Below are positions 1-5,447 of a stretch of 6,652 bases of DNA, one piece after another; the first letter of the stretch is position 1, and the number at the start of each line of letters is the position of its first letter. The notes below the pieces were generated by a model. It saw only the letters and a program-made list of their open reading frames with translations. It was not told the origin of the DNA and did no database searches. This DNA comes from Gammaproteobacteria bacterium. Lineage in GTDB: Bacteria; Pseudomonadota; Gammaproteobacteria; GCA-001735895. Where the stretch lies: NCBI GenBank assembly GCA_003645435.1, contig QNFD01000153.1, positions 1-6,652 on the forward strand. The letters are read 5' to 3'. The translations under genes and the position numbers were made by a program.

Positions 1-294
1 CCCAAAGCATCTGTCAAAGCGAGTTCGAAAAAGAAGTCCGCCGCGAAGAAAAAAGCCTCGCCGAAAACAAAACTGACCCAAAAGACTACTCCAAAGAAAT
101 CAAAAGCAGCGCCCAGGGCCTCTACGAAGGCAAATGTTTCAGCAAAAACCAAGGCTGCTCCGAAGACTACTAAAGCGACCCCGAGAACAAAAACAACGAC
201 AAAAACCAGGGCCAAACCTAAGGCCACTGCAAAAGCTAAAACCGGGTCCAGTCGGGCAGGTTCAATCGTTCCACCCGGTTCGGACAAGGTTTAG
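1..294 (+). CDS. tatB: Sec-independent translocase protein TatB, C-terminal part (5' end outside window)
   Basis: An open frame enters at base 1 and ends at TAG 292-294, giving 97 residues of a very basic tail. I count 26 Lys and 4 Arg against one Asp, spaced by Ala, Thr, Ser and Pro in degenerate AAPK/TPK/TTK units. The 9-mer AAGACTACT occurs twice (82-90 and 163-171), 81 nt or 27 codons apart, which suggests growth by repeat duplication. The membrane helix and amphipathic helix that define TatB are not in the window, so the identity rests on position: the frame ends 3 nt before tatC, where tatB normally lies. In the Tat pathway TatB sits in the inner membrane with TatC and receives substrates with twin-arginine signals. 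Its distal tail is poorly conserved and usually considered dispensable. The low-complexity composition alone would also fit a histone H1-like or AlgP-like protein, which the tatC neighbour makes less likely. Confidence 0.72.
   Translation, partial: PKASVKASSKKKSAAKKKASPKTKLTQKTTPKKSKAAPRASTKANVSAKTKAAPKTTKATPRTKTTTKTRAKPKATAKAKTGSSRAGSIVPPGSDKV
286..289 (+). promoter_or_regulatory. Shine-Dalgarno of tatC inside the end of tatB
   Basis: AAGG lies 8 nt before the tatC ATG at 298 and within the last codons of the upstream frame. Together with the 3-nt gap between the TAG and the ATG, this suggests that tatC translation is coupled to that of tatB. Confidence 0.6.
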
Positions 295-297
295 CGC

Positions 298-1173
298 ATG
301 AGTGAAGAAAGCACAATCGAGGATGCCAAGAGCGGTAGTTTAATGTCACACCTGTTCGAATTGCGTGATCGGGTGTTCCGCATGGTGTTATCGATACTGG
401 TGATTTTTGTCTGCCTGTTTTACTGGGCCAATGATATTTATACCTATCTTGCAGTGCCGCTAACGCGCCACTTACCAGAAGGCTCAAGTATGATTGCGAT
501 AGATGTCGCCTCACCTTTCCTGACGCCTTTCAAACTGGTACTGATGTTGTCAGTTTTTCTCTCGATGCCGGTCATCCTCTATCAATTCTGGGCATTCGTT
601 GCGCCTGGCCTTTATAGCAAGGAAAAACGCATCGCTGGACCCTTGCTGGTATCGAGTATCCTGCTGTTCTACCTCGGCATGGCATTCGCGTACTACGCTG
701 TATTTCCACTGGTGTTTGGGTTTTTTACTTCGGTTGGGCCTGAAATGGTCGCTATAACGACCGACATCGGGCGTTATCTTGATTTTGTGCTGGCACTTTT
801 CTTTGGTTTTGGGCTTGCGTTCGAGGTGCCTATTGCGACTATTATCCTGGTCGCGATTGGCGTTACCACCCCCACCAAGCTGGCCGAAAAACGTCCTTAT
901 ATCATAGTCGGGGCATTCATTATTGGAATGTTTCTGACCCCGCCCGATGTTATTTCACAGGTATTGCTGGCAGTTCCGATGTGGGTGTTATTCGAAGCCG
1001 GCGTTATCGCCTCGGCGATGATTTTCAAGGACCGGCTCGAAGCAGAAGCAGCGGCAGCTTCGGAAGAAGACGCTAGCGATGATGCGGACGATTCTCAGCT
1101 CAGCGAAGAAGAAATGGATGCGGAGCTTGATCGCATCGACGAAATGGAAGACGGTGATTCAAAAACACCGTAA
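298..1173 (+). CDS. tatC: Sec-independent protein translocase TatC
   Basis: TatC is the polytopic inner-membrane core of the twin-arginine translocase. It recognises the RR signal peptide and, with TatB, forms the receptor that recruits TatA to export folded proteins. The 291-residue product shows the family hallmarks: HLFELRDR near residues 18-25 (E21, matching the signal-binding Glu of E. coli TatC), the DVASPF segment at 69-74, PGLYSKEKR at 103-111 (E109, matching E. coli E103), FEVP with E176, and LTPPDV at 213-218 (D217). About six membrane segments are visible, near 26-46, 77-100, 115-140, 160-186, 200-215 and 222-243. E. coli TatC also has an acidic cytoplasmic tail, but this one is longer: residues 248-291 hold 20 Asp/Glu among 44 residues and only two basic residues. 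The ATG at 298 has an AAGG Shine-Dalgarno. It is the second visible gene of a tat operon, and gpmI follows after 33 nt, close enough for cotranscription. Confidence 0.97.
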   Translation: MSEESTIEDAKSGSLMSHLFELRDRVFRMVLSILVIFVCLFYWANDIYTYLAVPLTRHLPEGSSMIAIDVASPFLTPFKLVLMLSVFLSMPVILYQFWAFVAPGLYSKEKRIAGPLLVSSILLFYLGMAFAYYAVFPLVFGFFTSVGPEMVAITTDIGRYLDFVLALFFGFGLAFEVPIATIILVAIGVTTPTKLAEKRPYIIVGAFIIGMFLTPPDVISQVLLAVPMWVLFEAGVIASAMIFKDRLEAEAAAASEEDASDDADDSQLSEEEMDAELDRIDEMEDGDSKTP

Positions 1174-1206
1174 ACGAACCGACTAACTGAACCAGAAAAT
1201 TTTTCG

Positions 1207-2745
1207 ATGCCGATAGAACCCAGGCCGCTTAGAAACCCGGCGTTACTCATTATCCTGGATGGATTCGGCCTCAATCCAGATCCTGAAAACAATGCGGTAG
1301 TGGCGGCGCATACACCCAACTTCGATCGATATTTCTCGTCAAACCCGATGACCAGTCTTGAAGCCTCGGGTTCGGGTGTCGGCTTACCCGATGGACAAAT
1401 GGGTAATTCAGAAGTCGGTCACATGACCATTGGTAGCGGAACTATCGTCAAACAGGATCTCGTGCGTATCGATGAGGCGATTGGAAATCAAAGCTTTTTC
1501 GAAAATCCTGCACTATTAAACGCCGTCCTCGCAGCAAAATCCGCAAAGCGTCCCCTGCACCTGCTGGGCCTGGTATCTAATGGCGGTGTGCATAGTCATA
1601 TCGATCACCTGAAGGCCCTGATCCGTCTCTGCGGTCGGCAGGGTGTTGTCCCACAGGTTCATATGATCACCGACGGCAGAGATACCGCACCCCGGGCGGC
1701 GCTGGCTTACCTGCCCGAACTGGAATCTCTGTTAAAGGAATGCGGGGGACATATCGGTAGTATCTGCGGTCGCTACTACGCTATGGATAGGGACAATCGC
1801 TGGCAGCGGACAAAGCTTGCCTGGGATGCAATCGTAAAATCCATCGCTGCGGCCGCGCAATCCGCGGACGAGGCAATTCAGCAGAGCTATGATAATGGTG
1901 TTTACGACGAATTTATTAAACCAGTCCTGTTACCAGGCTTTGCTTCGATGCAGGCCGGCGATGAACTGATATTTTTTAATTTTCGTAATGATCGTACCAG
2001 GCAAATTTCGGCTGCACTGGCGCTAGCGGGTTTCGATGAATTTGATCGGGGCAGTGACTATGAGCCGATTAGATTGACCTGCATGACTTATTACGATGCA
2101 AAACTGGAATCACCCATTGCCTATGCGCCGATACGACCCGAGGTAACCTTAGGCAGTGTCGTCAGCGAAGCGGGATACCGACAGTTTCATTGCGCCGAAA
2201 CCGAAAAATATCCGCATGTCACCTTTTTCTTTAATGGTGGTCGAGAACAATGTTACCCGGGAGAGGATCGCAAATTAATCGCCTCACCCAGGGTTGCGAC
2301 CTACGATCTGTGTCCTGAAATGAGCGCTGAAGAAGTCGCTGATACGATGATCGAGGCGTTAAAATCGCGGCAGTATGAATTTCTCGTGGTGAACTTCGCG
2401 AATGGAGACATGGTAGGCCATACCGCGATACGCGACGCGGTAATAAAGGCGGTGGAAGTGCTGGATCGGGAAGTAGGGCGAGTACTCGATGTTGCGCTTG
2501 AACAGGGGTACGCGGTGGTATTGACAGCCGATCACGGCAATTGTGATGAAATGGTAAATCCGGTAACCGGGGAACCCCATACCCAGCACAGTTTATATCC
2601 GGTCCCCTGCATGGTAATCGATAAAAATATCAGCGCTTTGGCGAAAGGTGGTAATTTATCGGCGATAGCGCCAACATTATTACAGATTATGGGTATACCC
2701 AAACCGGAGTCGATGACCGGCAATTCGCTAATCATTAGTGATTGA
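1207..2745 (+). CDS. gpmI: 2,3-bisphosphoglycerate-independent phosphoglycerate mutase
   Basis: This cytoplasmic enzyme interconverts 3- and 2-phosphoglycerate in glycolysis and gluconeogenesis, using two Mn ions and a phosphoserine intermediate. At 512 residues it is close to the usual length (E. coli 514). The alkaline-phosphatase-like phosphatase domain is split around an inserted transferase domain, as the family expects. Visible residues in order are D18 in ILDGFG, nucleophile S68 in MGNSEVGH, H129 in GGVHSH, TDGRD at 155-159, GRYYAMDRDNRW at 188-199 (R189, R195), FNFRNDR with R260 and R263, K334 in ETEKY, D401 and H405 in NGDMVGH, D442 and H443 in ADHGN, and H461. All expected metal ligands and substrate contacts appear intact. 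The ATG at 1207 is the only start that gives a normal N-terminus, yet the 20 nt before it contain no GG and no convincing Shine-Dalgarno. Expression may therefore depend on readthrough from tatC. Confidence 0.98.
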   Translation: MPIEPRPLRNPALLIILDGFGLNPDPENNAVVAAHTPNFDRYFSSNPMTSLEASGSGVGLPDGQMGNSEVGHMTIGSGTIVKQDLVRIDEAIGNQSFFENPALLNAVLAAKSAKRPLHLLGLVSNGGVHSHIDHLKALIRLCGRQGVVPQVHMITDGRDTAPRAALAYLPELESLLKECGGHIGSICGRYYAMDRDNRWQRTKLAWDAIVKSIAAAAQSADEAIQQSYDNGVYDEFIKPVLLPGFASMQAGDELIFFNFRNDRTRQISAALALAGFDEFDRGSDYEPIRLTCMTYYDAKLESPIAYAPIRPEVTLGSVVSEAGYRQFHCAETEKYPHVTFFFNGGREQCYPGEDRKLIASPRVATYDLCPEMSAEEVADTMIEALKSRQYEFLVVNFANGDMVGHTAIRDAVIKAVEVLDREVGRVLDVALEQGYAVVLTADHGNCDEMVNPVTGEPHTQHSLYPVPCMVIDKNISALAKGGNLSAIAPTLLQIMGIPKPESMTGNSLIISD

Positions 2746-2771
2746 GGAAAGATTTTTTCGTAAATTTTGGT

Positions 2772-2777
2772 TAATAT
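2772..2777 (+). promoter_or_regulatory. Possible -10 element for the CRP-like gene
   Basis: TAATAT lies in the AT-rich 61-nt gap between gpmI and the CRP/FNR-family gene, in a run of TA steps at 2771-2780. Several overlapping hexamers are possible there, and I see no good -35 hexamer 16-18 nt upstream (2755-2760 is only TTTTCG). This is a weak prediction from base composition and position. If it is used, transcription would start near 2784, at the left edge of the palindrome described at 2784-2805. Confidence 0.3.
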
Positions 2778-2783
2778 ATAGAT

Positions 2784-2805
2784 AAATGTGAAGGAATTAA
2801 CAATT
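2784..2805 (+). promoter_or_regulatory. Putative CRP-type operator overlapping the ribosome binding site of the CRP-like gene
   Basis: The left half AAATGTGA and right half TAACAATT are separated by 6 nt (AGGAAT). Against the E. coli CRP consensus halves AAATGTGA and TCACATTT this matches 8/8 and 6/8, with the correct 22-bp layout. The gene starting at 2807 encodes a CRP-family protein whose recognition helix keeps the Arg-Glu-x3-Arg pattern of E. coli CRP. The site sits just before the start codon and probably at or after the transcription start, so the inferred role is negative autoregulation. Binding has not been shown. Confidence 0.5.
2791..2795 (+). promoter_or_regulatory. Shine-Dalgarno of the CRP-like gene
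   Basis: AAGGA lies 11 nt before the ATG at 2807, slightly farther than optimal. It occupies the centre of the putative operator at 2784-2805. Confidence 0.6.
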
Positions 2806-2806
2806 T

Positions 2807-3466
2807 ATGGCGACCTTACCCGAAACACTCACCAAAACCGATTTATTTAGTGGACTAGATGATGCGGATATCGAAATGGTCGCCTCTCAGACCGTGTTAC
2901 GCCAATTTCCCAAGAACACGGTGATTGTCAGTCAGGGAGACGATACCGATTCTATTTACGTCATTATAAAAGGTAAGGTGGATGTTTTTCTACACAATGA
3001 CAAGGGCAAGGAAATCATTATAAACACCATGGGCGTGTGTGAATCCTTTGGCGAACTGGCGCCGTTAGGTGGAATTCCGCGCCAGGCCAGTATTATTACC
3101 ACGGAAGATTCGACCTTTGGTGTTATCTCGCGCCAGGTTTTTATGGATACCCTGCTGGTTAAACCTACCGTCAGTATGAAAATTATCGACCTGCTCATAA
3201 CTCGAATCCAGGATTTGACCGAGGAAGTAAGCAGCCTCGCGTTGGAAGATGTTTATAATCGGGTTGTGCGGGTGCTGTACAAACATGCGGACGAGGTCGG
3301 TGATAAGCTGATTACCGAAAAACTGACCCAACAGGATATCGCTAGTCGAGTAGGCGCCACTCGTGAAATGGTCCATCGTATCCTCAAGGAACTCAAAACC
3401 GGTGGTTATATCACAATCGAAGGTAAGCACATTACGATTGAAAAGAAACTGCCTTCAGGCTGGTAA
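2807..3466 (+). CDS. CRP/FNR-family transcriptional regulator
   Basis: This 219-residue protein has the two-domain CRP layout. The N-terminal cyclic-nucleotide-binding beta-roll spans about 14-125, with VSQGDDTDSIYVIIKGKVDV at 41-60 and the phosphate-binding cassette FGELAPLGGIPRQAS at 81-95. The long dimerisation helix is near 120-150, and the winged helix-turn-helix lies at about 171-212. The recognition helix GATREMVHRILKEL keeps R186, E187 and R191, equivalent to R180, E181 and R185 of E. coli CRP, so a TGTGA-type target is plausible. E83 and R92 of the pocket are present, but the residues aligned with E. coli S83, T127 and S128 are Q93, L137 and T138, so cAMP cannot be assumed to be the ligand. 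FNR is excluded because the only Cys is C78 and there is no N-terminal Cys cluster. The gene stands between gpmI and yebC with 61- and 71-nt gaps and is probably its own unit. I give no symbol because orthology to crp or vfr is unproven. Confidence 0.93.
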   Translation: MATLPETLTKTDLFSGLDDADIEMVASQTVLRQFPKNTVIVSQGDDTDSIYVIIKGKVDVFLHNDKGKEIIINTMGVCESFGELAPLGGIPRQASIITTEDSTFGVISRQVFMDTLLVKPTVSMKIIDLLITRIQDLTEEVSSLALEDVYNRVVRVLYKHADEVGDKLITEKLTQQDIASRVGATREMVHRILKELKTGGYITIEGKHITIEKKLPSGW

Positions 3467-3475
3467 AAATCAGGT

Positions 3476-3505
3476 TTCTCGCCACACCCTCTTAAATGCT
3501 AAGAT
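3476..3505 (+). promoter_or_regulatory. Possible promoter for yebC-ruvCAB
   Basis: TAAGAT at 3500-3505 resembles a sigma-70 -10 element, and a poor -35 candidate (TTCTCG at 3476-3481) lies 18 nt upstream. It falls in the 71-nt gap after the CRP-like gene, where a promoter for the yebC-ruvCAB run is expected. The -35 match is weak. I see no intrinsic terminator in the gap. Confidence 0.33.
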
Positions 3506-3524
3506 ACCGCGCGTAATTATCAAC

Positions 3525-3528
3525 GAGG
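3525..3528 (+). promoter_or_regulatory. Shine-Dalgarno supporting the GTG start of yebC
   Basis: GAGG lies 9 nt before GTG 3538-3540. It supports GTG as the initiator, and the following codons give the invariant AGHSKW N-terminus of the family. Confidence 0.7.
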
Positions 3529-3537
3529 TAAATTGTA

Positions 3538-4275
3538 GTGGCGGGTCATAGTAAATGGGCAAATATTCAGCACCGCAAGAAAGCACAGGATGCCAGGCGA
3601 GGAAAGCTATTTACCCGATTAATTCGTGAAATTGTTGTTGCCGCCAAGGCTGGCGGCTCCGATCTCGATGCAAATCCCGCGCTGCGTGCCGCGGTTGAGA
3701 AGGCCAAGTCCCAGAGTGTGCCAAAGGATCCCATCGACAGGGCGATCAAACGCGGTGCCGGGGAACTCGACGGTTCCGATTTCGAAGAAATCCGATACGA
3801 GGGTTATGGCCCGGCGGGTATAGCCTTTATCGTTGATTGCCTGTCAGACAATCGAAACCGAACCGTGGCTGAAGTGCGCCACGCCTTCAGTAAATCAGGA
3901 GGCAACCTGGGACAAACCGGCTCGGTCGCTTACATGTTTGCCAGCGTTGGTGTACTGCTTTATTCTCCCGAACACGATGAAGATACGATTATGGAAGCTG
4001 CCCTCGATGCCGGCGCTGAGGATGTAATCGTCGACGAGGATGGTAGTATCGAAGTGCTGACCGCTGCCGAAGACTACGTCAAGGTCAAACAGTCGATGAC
4101 CGAAGCCGGGCTCGAACCCGAGGAATCTGATTTAACCATGCGCGCATCGGCCAATACTGCACTGGAACTCGAAGATGCAGCCAAAGTATTGCGCCTGGTC
4201 GATATGCTGGAAAGCTCCGACGATGTGCAGGAAGTTTATTACAATGCCGAGATTCCAGAGGAAGCTTATGACTGA
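3538..4275 (+). CDS. yebC: YebC/TACO1-family translation or regulatory factor
   Basis: This 245-residue member of the YebC/PmpR/TACO1 family compares with 246 residues in E. coli. It begins with the signature AGHSKWANIQHRKKAQDARRGK, here initiated by GTG with a good Shine-Dalgarno. Other family segments are the helical region ANPALRAAVEKAK at about 46-58, YEGYGPAGIAFIVDCLSDNRNRT at 88-110, HAFSKSGGNLGQTGSVAYMF at 116-135, and AALDAGAEDV near 154-163. The C-terminal part ends with an acidic DMLESSDDVQEVYYNAEIPEE stretch. Family members have been reported both as DNA-binding regulators (PmpR in Pseudomonas) and, with mitochondrial TACO1 and more recent bacterial work, as ribosome-associated factors that help translate proline-rich sequence. 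Which role applies here cannot be read from the sequence. Its position 33 nt upstream of ruvC is the classical arrangement and suggests cotranscription. Confidence 0.97.
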   Translation: MAGHSKWANIQHRKKAQDARRGKLFTRLIREIVVAAKAGGSDLDANPALRAAVEKAKSQSVPKDPIDRAIKRGAGELDGSDFEEIRYEGYGPAGIAFIVDCLSDNRNRTVAEVRHAFSKSGGNLGQTGSVAYMFASVGVLLYSPEHDEDTIMEAALDAGAEDVIVDEDGSIEVLTAAEDYVKVKQSMTEAGLEPEESDLTMRASANTALELEDAAKVLRLVDMLESSDDVQEVYYNAEIPEEAYD

Positions 4276-4308
4276 CGCAAAACTATCGGTCATAGCGAAT
4301 AGCCAGGT

Positions 4309-4833
4309 GTGATAATACTGGGCATAGATCCTGGATCGAGATGCACCGGGTTTGGCCTGATAGACAATGCGCCCAACCGAATCACCTATATGCATAGCGG
4401 TTTTTTCAAAATTAAAGGTGAAAATCTTGCCCAACGTCTCGGCCAGATCTATACCCATATCGATGAGTTAATTCGACAGTATCAACCGCAGCAAATGGGT
4501 ATTGAACAGGTATTTATGCATCGAAACGCAGATTCGGCGTTAAAGCTTGGACAGGCCCGTGGGGTAGCAATTTGTGCAGCTCATTTGGCGGGTCTCGAGA
4601 TCGCCGAGTATGCACCCCGGGAAATCAAACAGGCTATCGTCGGCACCGGTTCTGCAAGCAAGGACCAGGTTCAGCACATGGTGCGCCACCTGCTCAGTTT
4701 GCGCCAGCCGTTGCAGGAAGACGAGAGCGATGGACTCGCAATTGCTATTTGTCATGCACAAATTTATGCTACCCAGCAAAAAACCGGGCTTGACCCCAAA
4801 TTACTCAAACGTAGGAAAAGCAGGCGCAGATGA
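4309..4833 (+). CDS. ruvC: Holliday junction resolvase RuvC
   Basis: RuvC is the dimeric endonuclease that cuts Holliday junctions symmetrically at the end of recombinational repair, working with RuvAB. The 174-residue product (E. coli 173) carries the full RNase H-fold catalytic set: D7 in GIDPGS, E66 in IEQVF, and D138 and D141 in EDESDGLAIA. The segment NADSALKLGQARGVAI (73-88) is nearly identical to E. coli. The C-terminus is strongly basic (KRRKSRRR). Initiation is unusual. The only possible start is GTG 4309, because an in-frame TAG lies at 4300-4302 and the next codons already encode the conserved IILGID strand. Only CAGG at 4304-4307, one nucleotide from the GTG, resembles a Shine-Dalgarno, which is too close to be normal. 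Translation may therefore depend on coupling to yebC, whose stop is 33 nt upstream. The end overlaps ruvA in an ATGA. Confidence 0.98.
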   Translation: MIILGIDPGSRCTGFGLIDNAPNRITYMHSGFFKIKGENLAQRLGQIYTHIDELIRQYQPQQMGIEQVFMHRNADSALKLGQARGVAICAAHLAGLEIAEYAPREIKQAIVGTGSASKDQVQHMVRHLLSLRQPLQEDESDGLAIAICHAQIYATQQKTGLDPKLLKRRKSRRR

Positions 4834-5447
4834 TCGGTCGATTAAAAGGCATACTGGCAGCTAAAAGGGCACCGCGGATATTAGTCGACTGCAATGGTGT
4901 GGGCTACGAAGCCGATGTATCGATGACGACTTATTACGCGTTACCCGAGACCGGTGAGGCGGTTTCGGTATGGACCCACCTTGTCGTTAAGGACGACTCG
5001 CATTCACTCATCGGGTTTACCACGGAGCGCGAGCGCAAGCTATTCCGCCAGTTGATTCGCGTGAATGGTGTGGGCCCGAAGATGGCGCTGACTATTTTAT
5101 CCGGTATCAACGACCAGGAATTCGCGCACTGCGTATTACAGGACGATATTCTAACTCTGACGCGCTTACCCGGAGTGGGTAAGAAAACCGCCGAGCGATT
5201 GATCATTGAAATGCGCGATAAGGTAGAGAGTTTACTGGATGTTGGTGAGGTCGATTCGGAAACGGGCACAATTTCAGCCGCGCCGGGCCTGTCGAGTAAA
5301 AATGAAGCAGTGGAAGCCTTGCAGGCGCTTGGCTATAAAACAACCGATGCCGAGAAGATGATCCGGCAGCTGGGATCTACTGCCGGCGAGGAAATGAATG
5401 CCGCCGCGCTAATCAGAAAAGCCCTACAGGCCTCGGTGACCAGGTGA
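4830..5447 (+). CDS. ruvA: Holliday junction branch migration complex subunit RuvA
   Basis: RuvA tetramers bind the four-way junction, hold it open and load RuvB hexamers. The 205-residue protein (E. coli 203) shows the three family domains. The OB-fold at about 1-64 starts MIGRLKG and contains the acidic pin D55-D56, where E. coli has E55-D56. Two helix-hairpin-helix motifs follow, at 75-90 ([16 protein letters not shown]) and 110-126 ([17 protein letters not shown]). A flexible acidic and Ser/Gly-rich linker covers about 135-155. Domain III at about 156-203 ([21 protein letters not shown]) is the part that contacts RuvB. The ATG at 4830 overlaps the ruvC stop by 4 nt (ATGA), implying translational coupling. 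AGGA 4813-4816 or AGG 4822-4824 could serve as the Shine-Dalgarno. The 3' end overlaps ruvB. Confidence 0.98.
   Translation: MIGRLKGILAAKRAPRILVDCNGVGYEADVSMTTYYALPETGEAVSVWTHLVVKDDSHSLIGFTTERERKLFRQLIRVNGVGPKMALTILSGINDQEFAHCVLQDDILTLTRLPGVGKKTAERLIIEMRDKVESLLDVGEVDSETGTISAAPGLSSKNEAVEALQALGYKTTDAEKMIRQLGSTAGEEMNAAALIRKALQASVTR

Noticed and set aside
1..291. The Lys/Ala-rich frame as an independent histone H1-like gene
   Set aside because: It ends 3 nt before tatC with the tatC Shine-Dalgarno inside it, the usual place of tatB. A TatB tail is the simpler reading, though the missing 5' part leaves some doubt.
3065..3430. A 121-codon open frame on the minus strand under the CRP-like gene
   Set aside because: It lies wholly antisense to a clearly conserved gene, has no recognisable domain and no Shine-Dalgarno that I can see. 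It is best explained as a shadow of codon bias.
3451..3460. GCCTTCAGGC at the end of the CRP-like gene as a terminator stem
   Set aside because: The stem is 4 bp with a 2-nt loop inside the coding region and no T tract follows directly.
2807..3466. Identification of the regulator as FNR
   Set aside because: The protein has one cysteine (C78) and lacks the N-terminal Cys cluster that binds the FNR iron-sulphur centre.
3363..3551. A 62-codon plus-strand frame crossing the end of the CRP-like gene into yebC
   Set aside because: It overlaps the conserved HTH region in another frame, and its product has no recognisable features. The gap itself is better explained as a promoter and leader for yebC.
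4308..4322. TGTGA at the ruvC start as a second CRP-type site
   Set aside because: The other half, after the 6-nt spacer, reads TGGGC, which does not match TCACA, so the palindrome is absent.
4132..4458. A 108-codon minus-strand frame spanning the yebC-ruvC junction
   Set aside because: It overlaps both conserved genes and shows no domain, so coding is unlikely.
4934..5269. A 111-codon open frame on the minus strand inside ruvA
   Set aside because: Antisense to the conserved OB and HhH domains of RuvA, Ser/Arg-rich with no family resemblance, so treated as a shadow frame.
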